64,000 nucleotides of DNA from an uncultured Helicobacter sp. (GTDB lineage: Bacteria > Campylobacterota > Campylobacteria > Campylobacterales > Helicobacteraceae), in assembly GCF_937893305.1 (NCBI RefSeq), contig NZ_CALBGN010000016.1, positions 62,001-126,000 on the forward strand, read 5' to 3'. Positions 43,135-51,639 of the stretch are shown piece by piece. The notes below the pieces were generated by a model. The model saw only the letters and a list, made by a program, of their open reading frames with translations. It searched no databases and was not told where the DNA came from. The position numbers and the translations under genes were made by a program. Position 1 is the stretch's first letter. Each line of letters begins with the position of its first letter.

Positions 43135-44961
43135 ATGGGTGGATTACTTTCTTCTCTAAATACCCCTTATACCGGACTAACCGGACATCAAGTGATGGTG
43201 GATGTTACGGGAAATAACATTGCAAATGCAAACAATGAATTTTATTCTCGTCAAGTTGTGCGATCTGCTGCTGAAACACCACTTTGGAAGCAAAATTACG
43301 CATTAGGGCAGGGCTTAAATATCTTAAGCGTTGAACGCGTGCATGATGAATATAGTTTTATGCGTTATAAAAAAGCAAGTTCAGAGAAAACCTTTTATGA
43401 CACAAGTTTTTCTGGGCTTAAAGAAGCTTCTGCATATTATCCAGAAGTTGATGGAGTTGGAATCTATAAAGATTTGCAAAGTTATTTTAACGCATGGAAA
43501 GATCTCTCCACAAAAGCCGGTGATCCAGCACAAAAAATCGCTCTAGCAGAGCAGGCAAAAACACTGACAAAAAATATCCAAGAAACGCGAAAATCTTTAG
43601 AGTTTTTGCAAAAACGCCTAAACGATGAAATGAAAGTGGCAGTAGAAGAAGTTAATCGTCTAGGAGAACAAATTGCGCTTTTAAATAAAAAAATTGCAGA
43701 ATATGAAAATAAAGATATGAATAAAAAGGCGAATGATTTGCGTGATTTGCGTGATCAATATGAGTTTGAAATTAATAATTTAATTGGCTGTGATGTTTTT
43801 AAACAAAATGTGCAAGGAAGTGCTTGTGTGGATAAAGATATTGCAGATTTTGATGATGATTATACGCTAACAATCGGCGGTAAATCTATCGTAGATGGTG
43901 ATTCTTTTCATCCTTTGGTTTTGGACAATTCCGAAAATCCAAGCGGAATTTACACAATTAAATATCTAAGAAGTGATCACAAACCTTATGATTTAACAAA
44001 CGCTTTAAATCAAGGTAAAGTCGGCGCATTACTTGATTTAATCCGCACAGAAGATGTGTTAAATTGTAATGGGACATTAGGAAAACTTCAAGTGTATATT
44101 AATGACTTAGATACTTTTGCAAACGGAATTATAGAAGCGACAAACAATATTTATGCAGAATCTTCTCAAAGAAGTGCAAAAAGTGATGAACTAACCTTAG
44201 ATGCAAGAGATGCACTTACAACAAGTGGTTATAATGTGCGTGAAGGAACATTTAAGGTTGTTATGTATGACAAAGATGGTAAAGAGCTAGGAGCTAGAGA
44301 AGTTACAATTAATAATCTTACAACAATGCAAGATATTGTCAATCAACTAAATAGTAATGTTGATGATAATAAAGATGGAAACCCATTAAATGACTTTGAT
44401 GATCGCTTTCAAGCTGTTTATAATAATGAATCTAAGACTTTTAGTATCACTTCCAAAAATCCATCTGAAGATATTTATATCTCTATCCAAGATAGTGGCA
44501 CAAACTTCGCAGGGGCTTTTGGCGTGAATCGTTTTTTTGATGGAAAAGACGCAAGAGATATTGAGTTAGCTCAACAATATAGAGATGATCCAACATTAAT
44601 TCGTGCCTTTAGAGAAGCCGTGGATGGAAACTTTGTGGTTGCAAACAAAATGCAGCAACTTCAATTTGATAAGATTACTTTCACAGATTATAAAGGTGAG
44701 CAGCGTTCAGAAACAATTAGTGGGTATTTTCGTTACATTGCAGGAAAGGTTGCTTCTGAGACACAAGCCACACAGACCACACAACTTACAAAAGAAGCCG
44801 TATATAGCTCTACAAAACAAGAGTATAAGGCGCTTTCTGAAGTTTCTGTGGATGATGAGCTTGTGAATCTTATTAGGTTTCAAAGCGGATATAGTGCAAA
44901 TGCGAAGATGATCACAACAATTGATGAGATGATAAACACTCTTTTAGGGATTAAAAATTAA
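43135..44961 (+). CDS. flgK: Flagellar hook-associated protein 1 FlgK
   Basis: A 608-residue hook-filament junction protein. The N-terminal GGLLSSLNTPYTGLTGHQVMVDVTGNNIANANNEFYSRQ and the C-terminal VDDELVNLIRFQSGYSANAKMITTIDEMINTLL are the conserved coiled D0 regions shared by rod/hook/filament axial proteins; the middle is a variable domain. It is the last gene of the flgM-flgN-flgK unit. Confidence 0.95.
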   Translation: MGGLLSSLNTPYTGLTGHQVMVDVTGNNIANANNEFYSRQVVRSAAETPLWKQNYALGQGLNILSVERVHDEYSFMRYKKASSEKTFYDTSFSGLKEASAYYPEVDGVGIYKDLQSYFNAWKDLSTKAGDPAQKIALAEQAKTLTKNIQETRKSLEFLQKRLNDEMKVAVEEVNRLGEQIALLNKKIAEYENKDMNKKANDLRDLRDQYEFEINNLIGCDVFKQNVQGSACVDKDIADFDDDYTLTIGGKSIVDGDSFHPLVLDNSENPSGIYTIKYLRSDHKPYDLTNALNQGKVGALLDLIRTEDVLNCNGTLGKLQVYINDLDTFANGIIEATNNIYAESSQRSAKSDELTLDARDALTTSGYNVREGTFKVVMYDKDGKELGAREVTINNLTTMQDIVNQLNSNVDDNKDGNPLNDFDDRFQAVYNNESKTFSITSKNPSEDIYISIQDSGTNFAGAFGVNRFFDGKDARDIELAQQYRDDPTLIRAFREAVDGNFVVANKMQQLQFDKITFTDYKGEQRSETISGYFRYIAGKVASETQATQTTQLTKEAVYSSTKQEYKALSEVSVDDELVNLIRFQSGYSANAKMITTIDEMINTLLGIKN

Positions 44962-44982
44962 TTTTAGATTCCAACTTTAAAG

Positions 44983-45011
44983 ACTAGATTTTAGTAGAGC
45001 TAAAATCTAGT
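44983..45011. terminator. Perfect 12-bp hairpin after flgK, no U tract
   Basis: ACTAGATTTTAG and its exact complement flank the loop TAGAG. It lies 22 bases after the flgK stop. No T run follows on the plus strand, so termination here would not be of the classical intrinsic type; a role in mRNA stability or as an operator is possible. Confidence 0.45.
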
Positions 45012-45098
45012 GAAACAAATACAAACAAATCCTACCAACAAAAAAATAAACTAACAATAAACAAGCCACTAAAAATCCCTAAAAATTCTATAATTTTT

Positions 45099-45108
45099 GC
45101 AAATTTGC
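45099..45108. promoter_or_regulatory. Palindrome GCAAATTTGC upstream of the porin promoter
   Basis: A perfect 10-base palindrome, five bases after a TATAAT at 45089-45094 and followed by a related half (CAAATTTATGCAAAATTTTG). The 272-base flgK-porin gap otherwise shows only AT-rich sequence, a hairpin and the promoter at 45161-45190. It could be an operator; no regulator is identifiable. Confidence 0.3.
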
Positions 45109-45160
45109 CACAAATTTATGCAAAATTTTGAAAAAAACTATGAAAAACTCTAAAAAATAC

Positions 45161-45190
45161 TTGCTTTTTATTTTTTAAATTTTGTATAAT
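45161..45190 (+). promoter_or_regulatory. Porin promoter
   Basis: TTGCTT (45161-45166) and TATAAT (45185-45190) are separated by 18 bases, a strong vegetative promoter 44 bases before the ATG. A second TATAAT lies at 45089-45094. Confidence 0.7.
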
Positions 45191-45233
45191 GCGCCTTGTA
45201 ATTTTTACAATTTACTCTATAAAGGAGATTAGA

Positions 45234-46553
45234 ATGAAGTTTCTAAAATTAAGTTTGGCAGCAAGTGTTGCACTAGGTGCATTCTCTACAGCAAGTTTTG
45301 CGCAACCACTAGAAGAAGCAATCAAAGGTGTAGATGTAAGTGGATATCTAAGATACCGCTATAATGATGACAGATATGATAATGGTAATGGTGATGTAAG
45401 CAACAGCAATGCTACACATAGATGGAGAGCACAAGCAGATTTCAAAACTCCTGTTGTTAATAGCGTAGCAATGAACTTGGGAATTTTGTATAACAATGAA
45501 AAACAAAATGTAAATCATGGCAATACTGCTCCTGGGACAGGTACAGGTCTAGGTTCTGGTAAAGATGGTGATTTTGGTGTAAGCACATTTTATGCAACAA
45601 TCACTCCAGATGTAACAGCTACAACTGTAATGATCGGTAAGCAACGCCTTGCTACTCCTATAACAGATGCTGGTGATGATAGAGCAACAGGTATTTTAGC
45701 TCTAAACAGCGACATCACAGGACTTACTCTAGTAGGTGGTGCATTTGATTCTTGGAGTTTAGATGATATGTATGCTGGGTATAATGGTGATAATACTTCA
45801 GTAGATAAGCCACTTTACACTTTAGCTGCGATTTACAACACAGATACAAGCTTTGGTAACATTGGCGCGCAAGCTTGGGGCTTCTATGTGCAAGATTTAG
45901 TAGATGCTTCAGGATTCTTAGAGCTATCTTGGAAAGGAAGCTTATTAAATGCTAAATTACAATATGCTCTTGCAAAAATTGCAAATGATGAGGCGCTTGC
46001 TTATCATAAAGTAGCTCAAGCAAACGATTTGCTTTCATTCCAAATTGGTGCGGATTTCACAAATGATTTCAATATCCCACTAGATGCAAAACTAGGTTAT
46101 ATCACAAACTTCCAAGATGGAACAGCGGTAATGTTTGATGATGAAGGTGCATTAGCAAAAGCTGGTAAATTATGGTGGCAAAACCCTGCAACAGGTATTA
46201 CATTTGGTTTAGGGAAAACACTTGTTGGTGGTTTTGATACTAGCACTTTTGCAAATGAAGCAGAAATCAATGTGTTCTATGGCGCACTTAGCTATGGTTT
46301 CATTGAGAATAGATTGAGAGTAGGTATTGAAGGTGTTTATGGTGAGAGCGAATTAACAGCTCATCAAGGTGGTGCTCAAGTGAGTAAAGTTGAATTTACA
46401 GAAATCACTCCAACAATTAGCTGGCAACACAATAAAAACCTAAATATCTCTGCATTCTATGCAATGCTAAATACAGAAGATAAAACAAATGGTGTGAATG
46501 TACCAGATCAAGATAGAAACAGAGCAAGGGTAGAAGTAAAATACTCTTTCTAG
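45234..46553 (+). CDS. Major outer membrane porin (MOMP family)
   Basis: A 439-residue outer membrane beta-barrel. MKFLKLSLAASVALGAFSTASFA is the signal peptide, and the mature start LEEAIKGVDVSGYLRYRYND and the C-terminal RARVEVKYSF ending in Phe are typical of the Campylobacter/H. pullorum major outer membrane protein. I chose ATG 45234, preceded by AAAGGAG; an upstream TTG-type extension at 45189 falls inside the -10 box. Strong promoter and terminator fit a highly expressed single gene. H. pylori uses the Hop family instead, so this supports an intestinal Helicobacter. Confidence 0.92.
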   Translation: MKFLKLSLAASVALGAFSTASFAQPLEEAIKGVDVSGYLRYRYNDDRYDNGNGDVSNSNATHRWRAQADFKTPVVNSVAMNLGILYNNEKQNVNHGNTAPGTGTGLGSGKDGDFGVSTFYATITPDVTATTVMIGKQRLATPITDAGDDRATGILALNSDITGLTLVGGAFDSWSLDDMYAGYNGDNTSVDKPLYTLAAIYNTDTSFGNIGAQAWGFYVQDLVDASGFLELSWKGSLLNAKLQYALAKIANDEALAYHKVAQANDLLSFQIGADFTNDFNIPLDAKLGYITNFQDGTAVMFDDEGALAKAGKLWWQNPATGITFGLGKTLVGGFDTSTFANEAEINVFYGALSYGFIENRLRVGIEGVYGESELTAHQGGAQVSKVEFTEITPTISWQHNKNLNISAFYAMLNTEDKTNGVNVPDQDRNRARVEVKYSF

Positions 46554-46561
46554 TTTCTTAC

Positions 46562-46587
46562 AGAATCCCTCTTTGGGATTCTTTTTT
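46562..46587 (+). terminator. Intrinsic terminator of the porin gene
   Basis: AGAATCCC and GGGATTCT form an 8-bp stem around TCTTT, followed by a run of T. Confidence 0.9.
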
Positions 46588-46702
46588 AACTTCCCTTAAC
46601 TCTTTTTGATACTTAAAAAATCACAACATCACTCTTTATGGAATCAGTCTTTAGTAGGAACCTAAAGTCTCATTATGAAAATCTAAATTACTTGTTTATT
46701 AG

Positions 46703-47587
46703 CTAGCTTTGCATTAAATCTAGTAGGCTTTGTTTTGGATTTTTGCCTTTGATGATTAATGCCACTTCTTTGGCAATAGGTGTGTAGATATTATATTTAG
46801 TGGCTAACTTGTGAATTTCTTCAGAAGTTTTTACACCCTCGGCAACTTCACCAAGTGTTTCTAAAATCTCTGTAAGTGTCTTTCCTTGTGCTAAATAAAG
46901 TCCCACGCGGAAGTTTCGCGATAGAGTGGAATTTGCGGTTAAAAACAAATCTCCAGCCCCTGATAATCCTAAAAATGTAGAATCCAATGCACCAAAAAAC
47001 TTGCCAAATCGTGTCATTTCCACTAATCCCCTAGCAATTAGCGAGGCACGCGCATTATTGCCAAGCCCTAGACCATCACAAATCCCACTAGCAATAGCAA
47101 TCACATTTTTATAAGCTCCACCAACTTCACCACCGATAATATCTAAAGAAATATAAGGTTTAATAAAACTAGGAAACAGATTGCACCATTGCTTTGCAAT
47201 CTCCATTGAGTTTGCGTGAATGTTTAATGCACAAGGAAGTCCGCTTTGCACTTCTTTGGCGAAGCTTGGTCCTGCAAGATAGCTTAAACTTGCATTTGGA
47301 TAAAAAGATTCAAAGATTTCACTTACAAATTGTCCCTTTGCAATCCCCTTTGAAGCAACTAAAATCTTAGCGTTTTTGGGAAGTGGATTAGAACTTAGCC
47401 ATAAATGTAATGCAGAAGTAGCAATTGCCACGACGAAATAATCGCTATCTTTAGCTTGTTCTTGTGTGATTTGAAAGGTGGAATCCAAATTTTTACGCGA
47501 GATTATAAAAGCGGAATTTTTTTCTTTAAAAGCAAAGTGTAATGCATTCCCCCAAGCTCCACCACCAAAAACACTGATTTTAGGCAT
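46703..47587 (-). CDS. gpsA: Glycerol-3-phosphate dehydrogenase [NAD(P)+]
   Basis: A 294-residue enzyme making sn-glycerol-3-phosphate for phospholipids. The N-terminal Rossmann motif is VFGGGAWGNAL. SKGIAKGQFVSEIF, SYLAGPSFAKEV, GGAYKNVIAIASGICDGLGLGNNARASLIARGL and FLGLSGAGDLFLT are family signatures. It is transcribed divergently from fliI. Confidence 0.96.
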   Translation of the reverse strand: MPKISVFGGGAWGNALHFAFKEKNSAFIISRKNLDSTFQITQEQAKDSDYFVVAIATSALHLWLSSNPLPKNAKILVASKGIAKGQFVSEIFESFYPNASLSYLAGPSFAKEVQSGLPCALNIHANSMEIAKQWCNLFPSFIKPYISLDIIGGEVGGAYKNVIAIASGICDGLGLGNNARASLIARGLVEMTRFGKFFGALDSTFLGLSGAGDLFLTANSTLSRNFRVGLYLAQGKTLTEILETLGEVAEGVKTSEEIHKLATKYNIYTPIAKEVALIIKGKNPKQSLLDLMQS

Positions 47588-47645
47588 TTTAAACCTTTAA
47601 TTAAAGTTTGCGTTGCACGCATTAAGGCTGAAATTTTAGTAAAAA

Positions 47646-47651
47646 TATATT
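47646..47651 (+). promoter_or_regulatory. Possible -10 box for fliI
   Basis: TATATT, 35 bases before the ATG at 47687, in the 99-base divergent region with gpsA. Confidence 0.35.
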
Positions 47652-47686
47652 AAAATTTCGCCACATTTTTAAAAAAGAGTTTGCAA

Positions 47687-48985
47687 ATGGCTTTAGGAAA
47701 TTTAAGAGAACGCTTAAATGGTTTAAATCTCTCTCCTGCTTTTGGGCTTATTATCAAAGTTGAGCAAGGATTTTTACTGGCAAATGGGCTAACCCCACGC
47801 ATTGGTGATATTGTGAAAATTCTAGGAGAGGATAATCAAAGTATGGGTATGGTTACTGCGCTTGAAAAAGAGTGTTTTAAAATCACACCTTTTTCTTTTA
47901 TTGAAGGCACAAAAGTCGGTGATAAAGTGTATTTAAATACGCGTGGATTGCAAATCCCAGTAGGTCCAGAGATTTTAGGAAGAGTGATTAATCCTTTAGG
48001 AGAAGCCATAGATGGCAAAGGAATGATTAGGGCGCAAGGAGCTATGCCTATTGTGCGCGCACCTATTGAAGCAATGAAGCGTGGGATGATTAATGAAGTC
48101 TTTAGCGTGGGGGTTAAAAGTATTGATGGTTTGCTAACTTGTGGCAAGGGGCAAAAACTTGGAATCTTTGCAGGGAGTGGGGTTGGAAAATCCACTTTGA
48201 TGGGAATGATTGTGCGTGGAGCAGTAGCGAAGATTAAAGTGATTGCATTAATTGGTGAGAGAGGGCGTGAAGTGCCGGAGTTTGTGGAGAAAAATTTAGG
48301 TGGAGATTTGACGAACACGGTATTAATTGTCGCAACAAGTGATGATTCTCCATTAATGCGTAAATATGGGGCATTTGCTGCAATGAGTGTGGCAGAATAC
48401 TTTAAGGCAATGGGTGAAGATGTGCTTTTTATGATGGATTCTGTAACGCGCTTTGCAATGGCGCAAAGGGAGATTGGATTAGCTTTAGGTGAGCCACCAA
48501 CTAGCAAGGGTTATCCGCCTTCTGTTTTAACGCTTTTGCCACAGCTTATGGAGCGTGCTGGTAAGGAAGAGGGGCAGGGTTCAATTACAGCGTATTTTAC
48601 GGTGCTTGTAGAGGGTGATGATATGAGTGATCCTATTGCAGATCAAAGCCGAAGTATTTTAGATGGGCATATTGTGCTTGATCGTTCTTTAACGGATTTT
48701 GGGATTTATCCGCCTATTAATGTGCTAAATTCTGCTTCAAGGCTAATGGGCGATGTGGCTAGCAAGGAACACATTGAAGCAGCTAGGAAGTTTCGTCGTT
48801 TGTATGCAATGCTAAAAGAAAATGAGGTGCTAATAAGGATTGGTGCATATCAAGCAGGAAGTGATAAGGATTTAGATGAAGCGATTGCTAAAAAGAGTGT
48901 AATGGAAGAGTATTTGAAACAAGATTGCGATGAAACAATCACTTATGAAGAAAGTGTGCAAAAGCTTATTGAAATTATGCGCTAG
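47687..48985 (+). CDS. fliI: Flagellum-specific ATPase FliI
   Basis: A 432-residue F1-ATPase-like export ATPase. Walker A is FAGSGVGKSTLMG (about 162-174), IALIGERGREVPEFVE and the Walker B region DVLFMMDSVTRFAMAQREIGLALGEPPTSKGYPPSV follow. It energises the flagellar type III export with FliH (19201). I chose ATG 47687; TTG 47681 would add two residues. It is separate from the fliF-fliG-fliH cluster and divergent from gpsA. Confidence 0.96.
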   Translation: MALGNLRERLNGLNLSPAFGLIIKVEQGFLLANGLTPRIGDIVKILGEDNQSMGMVTALEKECFKITPFSFIEGTKVGDKVYLNTRGLQIPVGPEILGRVINPLGEAIDGKGMIRAQGAMPIVRAPIEAMKRGMINEVFSVGVKSIDGLLTCGKGQKLGIFAGSGVGKSTLMGMIVRGAVAKIKVIALIGERGREVPEFVEKNLGGDLTNTVLIVATSDDSPLMRKYGAFAAMSVAEYFKAMGEDVLFMMDSVTRFAMAQREIGLALGEPPTSKGYPPSVLTLLPQLMERAGKEEGQGSITAYFTVLVEGDDMSDPIADQSRSILDGHIVLDRSLTDFGIYPPINVLNSASRLMGDVASKEHIEAARKFRRLYAMLKENEVLIRIGAYQAGSDKDLDEAIAKKSVMEEYLKQDCDETITYEESVQKLIEIMR

Positions 48986-49041
48986 ATTTTGATTTATGGA
49001 ATCTAAAATTAAAAGTTTTTATTTTTTTAAGTAATTGGTTG

Positions 49042-49047
49042 TATAAT
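49042..49047 (+). promoter_or_regulatory. -10 box for the trxA operon
   Basis: TATAAT preceded by GGTTG, 32 bases before the trxA ATG, with AAGGAG (49068-49073) as ribosome site. Confidence 0.65.
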
Positions 49048-49079
49048 GCTAAGACATTTTTCATTTTAAGGAGAAAATT

Positions 49080-49397
49080 ATGGCTGGTTATATTGAATTA
49101 ACAGAGCAAAATTTTGAAGAAACAATTAAAGATGGTGTTGTAATGGTAGATTTTTGGGCGCCTTGGTGTGGTCCTTGTAGAATGATTGCGCCTGTGATTG
49201 ACAAGCTAGCAGAAGATTATGCAGGAAAAGCAAGGATTTGTAAAGTTAATACTGATGAGCAACAAGGTCTAGCAGCTAAGTTTGGAATCCGATCAATTCC
49301 TACAATTTACTTTTATAAAGATGGAGCAAAAGTTGATGAGATGATTGGTGCAGCAAGTGAGCAAGCATTTAAAGAAAAAATTGATGGCTTATTATAG
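49080..49397 (+). CDS. trxA: Thioredoxin
   Basis: A 105-residue thioredoxin with the active site WAPWCGPCR (about 27-35), the cis-proline loop IRSIPTIYFYKDG (cis-Pro near 75) and normal length. It is reduced by the thioredoxin reductase encoded two genes downstream, and supplies electrons to ribonucleotide reductase and peroxiredoxins. Confidence 0.97.
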   Translation: MAGYIELTEQNFEETIKDGVVMVDFWAPWCGPCRMIAPVIDKLAEDYAGKARICKVNTDEQQGLAAKFGIRSIPTIYFYKDGAKVDEMIGAASEQAFKEKIDGLL

Positions 49398-49435
49398 TCT
49401 AGTAAATTTTATACTTTTGGAGCAAAGAGGGTAGC

Positions 49436-49924
49436 GTGAAGAAGTGCTGCCCAAAGCTTCCTATCGCATTTATCATTGTTTTTGTGGTGGGTGCGTTTAT
49501 TTATTATCAATATTCTTTCACTTCTACAACGAAAATTAATTTTACACAAGATACTTTTTATACTTACACACAAAATGGTGTTAGCCTTTTTATGCCAGAA
49601 TCTAAGCGTTATAATGTGTGTATTTATAATAGTTTTTTAAAAGAACAAGAAGAGTTTTTGCAAAAACAATCAGAAAATGGGATTCCACTTTTGGCTATTG
49701 ATTTTTATCAACAAGGACAAAATATTTTTAAAGAAAAAAATTTTAATTTAATAAGAGTTTCAAGCAGTTTAATGCTAAAATTAATCCACGGGTTCCATAT
49801 AAAAACCTTGCCACAATGTTTTGTTATCACGCAAGATACAAAGAATCCTATGCAATATACGCATTTAAAAGATTTTGGATTTTATAAGATTATTAATTTT
49901 AAAACAGAAAATAAGGAGAAATAA
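49436..49924 (+). CDS. Membrane-anchored thioredoxin-fold protein lacking CxxC
   Basis: A 162-residue protein with a short positively charged N-terminus (KKCCPKLP), one membrane helix (IAFIIVFVVGAFIYYQY) and an extracytoplasmic domain. The domain carries HGFHIKTLPQCFVITQD, which aligns with the cis-proline strand of thioredoxins (TrxA: FGIRSIPTIYFYKDG). Where the active site would lie, KRYNVCIYNSF holds a single Cys and no CxxC. It starts at GTG, 38 bases after trxA, and ends one base into trxB, so it is in the same operon. Function unknown; perhaps a binding rather than redox-active thioredoxin-fold protein. Confidence 0.65.
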   Translation: MKKCCPKLPIAFIIVFVVGAFIYYQYSFTSTTKINFTQDTFYTYTQNGVSLFMPESKRYNVCIYNSFLKEQEEFLQKQSENGIPLLAIDFYQQGQNIFKEKNFNLIRVSSSLMLKLIHGFHIKTLPQCFVITQDTKNPMQYTHLKDFGFYKIINFKTENKEK

Positions 49925-50862
49925 TGTTGGAATTAGTAATTATTGGTGGTGGTCCTGCTGGACTAAGTGCTGGATTATATGCTACAAGAGGTGGCTTAAA
50001 AGATGTTGTAATGTTTGAAAAGGGAATGCCAGGAGGACAAATCACATCAAGTAGTGAAATGGAAAATTATCCCGGTGTAGCTGAAGTGAAAAGCGGATTT
50101 GACTTTATGATGCCTTGGCAGGAACAATGCTTCCGTTTTGGTCTAAAGCACGAAATGGCAGAGGTTGTGAGAGTTAAAAAAGTTGGCGATCACTTTGGGA
50201 TTGTTTTAAGCGATGGCAAAGAAGTGGAATCTAAGTCTGTAATTGTAGCAACAGGTGGCAGTCCAAAAAAATCAGGTGTAAAAGGTGAAGAAGTCTTTTG
50301 GGGCAAGGGTGTTAGCTCTTGTGCGACTTGTGATGGGTTTTTTTACAAAAATAAAGAAGTTGCGATTTTAGGCGGTGGAGATACTGCTATTGAAGAGGCG
50401 ATTTATTTGGCTAAGATTTGTTCAAAAGTTACCGTAATTCACAGAAGGAATCAATTCCGCGCTTCTCCTATCACTTTAGAGAGAGCAAAAAAGGAATCTA
50501 AAATTGAATTTTTAACACCTTATGGAATTAGCGAGATTTTAGGTGATGATTCTGGGGTTAATGGGCTACAACTTAAAAACCTGGAAAATGGAGAAGCAAA
50601 GAAACTAGAGATCGCGTGTCTTTTTGTACTTATTGGCTATAATGTAAATAATTCTGTGTTAATGCAAGAAGATAATAGTAGTATTTGCGCACTTAGTGAG
50701 TATGGAGAAGCACTTGTAAATTTAAAGATGGAAACAAATATCCCCGGATTATTTGTCGCTGGAGATTTAAGGGTTGATGCGCCAAAACAAGTTGTGTGTG
50801 CAGCAGCAGATGGTGCTACAGCTGCACTTGGTGCGATTGAATACATTGAACATCACAAATAA
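49924..50862 (+). CDS. trxB: Thioredoxin reductase
   Basis: A 312-residue FAD/NADPH flavoenzyme. IIGGGPAGLSAGLYATRGG binds FAD, SSCATCDGFFYKNK contains the redox CxxC, AILGGGDTAIEEAIYL is the NADPH loop and GLFVAGDLRVDAPKQVVCAAADGATAA the C-terminal FAD motif. In H. pylori trxA and trxB are adjacent; here one gene is inserted. Confidence 0.96.
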   Translation: MLELVIIGGGPAGLSAGLYATRGGLKDVVMFEKGMPGGQITSSSEMENYPGVAEVKSGFDFMMPWQEQCFRFGLKHEMAEVVRVKKVGDHFGIVLSDGKEVESKSVIVATGGSPKKSGVKGEEVFWGKGVSSCATCDGFFYKNKEVAILGGGDTAIEEAIYLAKICSKVTVIHRRNQFRASPITLERAKKESKIEFLTPYGISEILGDDSGVNGLQLKNLENGEAKKLEIACLFVLIGYNVNNSVLMQEDNSSICALSEYGEALVNLKMETNIPGLFVAGDLRVDAPKQVVCAAADGATAALGAIEYIEHHK

Positions 50863-50871
50863 AGGAAAGGT

Positions 50872-51639
50872 ATGCTAGGTATTGGAGTCTTTGGTGCAGG
50901 TGGGCGTGTTGGACAACTTCTTGTTGAGTTGGCAAAAAAGAGTAATGCAGTGAAGCTTGAATCTGTGTATGTGCGTAAGGATTTGGATTTTTCTATTGAT
51001 CCGGGCGTTTTAATCACAAAGGATTTGAAAGTTTTTTTAGAAAGCACGGATGCAATTATTGATTTTACAACAGCAGAAGGGACAAACGCATTGCTTGAAG
51101 TGGCATTAGAGAATCCAAAACCCATAGTTATTGGCACCACAGGATTGCAAGAACATCATCAAAATCTCATTAAAGAGGCGTCTAAAAAAATGCCGATTTT
51201 ATATGCAAGCAATATGTCTCTAGGTGTTGCAGTGCTAAATAAGGCAGTGAAACTTGTTGCTAGCACGCTAAGGGATTTTGATATTGAGATTGTAGAAACA
51301 CATCATCGGCACAAAAAAGATTCTCCAAGTGGCACAGCTCTGCACTTAGCGCAAACTTGTGCGCAAACTAGGGGATTGAATTTAGATTCCGTGCGTCAAA
51401 GTGGCAGAAATGGAAATATTGGAGAAAGAAGCAAAGATGAGATTGGAGTAATGGCGTTGCGTGGAGGAGATGTTACTGGAATCCATAATGTTGGATTCTA
51501 TGGTGATGGAGAGTATTTAGAGCTGGTTCATACAGCAACATCACGTGCAACATTTGCACAAGGAGCGATTAAAGCAGCACTTTGGTTGCAAAATCAGCCA
51601 AATGGTTTATATGGCATTGATGATGCGTTGGGGCTGTAA
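50872..51639 (+). CDS. dapB: 4-hydroxy-tetrahydrodipicolinate reductase
   Basis: A 255-residue enzyme of the lysine/diaminopimelate pathway. GVFGAGGRVGQL binds NAD(P)H, IDFTTAEGT and IGTTGLQEHH follow, and the signature ETHHRHKKDSPSGTAL holds the catalytic His and Lys. It precedes purF with no spacing, and dapB-purF adjacency is also seen in C. jejuni. Confidence 0.96.
   Translation: MLGIGVFGAGGRVGQLLVELAKKSNAVKLESVYVRKDLDFSIDPGVLITKDLKVFLESTDAIIDFTTAEGTNALLEVALENPKPIVIGTTGLQEHHQNLIKEASKKMPILYASNMSLGVAVLNKAVKLVASTLRDFDIEIVETHHRHKKDSPSGTALHLAQTCAQTRGLNLDSVRQSGRNGNIGERSKDEIGVMALRGGDVTGIHNVGFYGDGEYLELVHTATSRATFAQGAIKAALWLQNQPNGLYGIDDALGL

Noticed and set aside
46649..46667. Small inverted repeat CTTTAG/CTAAAG downstream of gpsA as terminator
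   Set aside because: A 6-bp AT-rich stem with no T run on the gpsA strand is within chance expectation.
47681..47686. TTG at 47681 as the fliI start
   Set aside because: It adds only two residues and the ATG at 47687 has an acceptable AAGAG upstream; MALGNLRERL matches usual FliI starts better.
47836..48507. 223-codon frame on the minus strand inside fliI
   Set aside because: It is an antisense shadow of fliI: low-complexity Ser/Pro/Ile-rich translation, no ribosome site, no recognisable domain, and fliI is fully conserved on the other strand.
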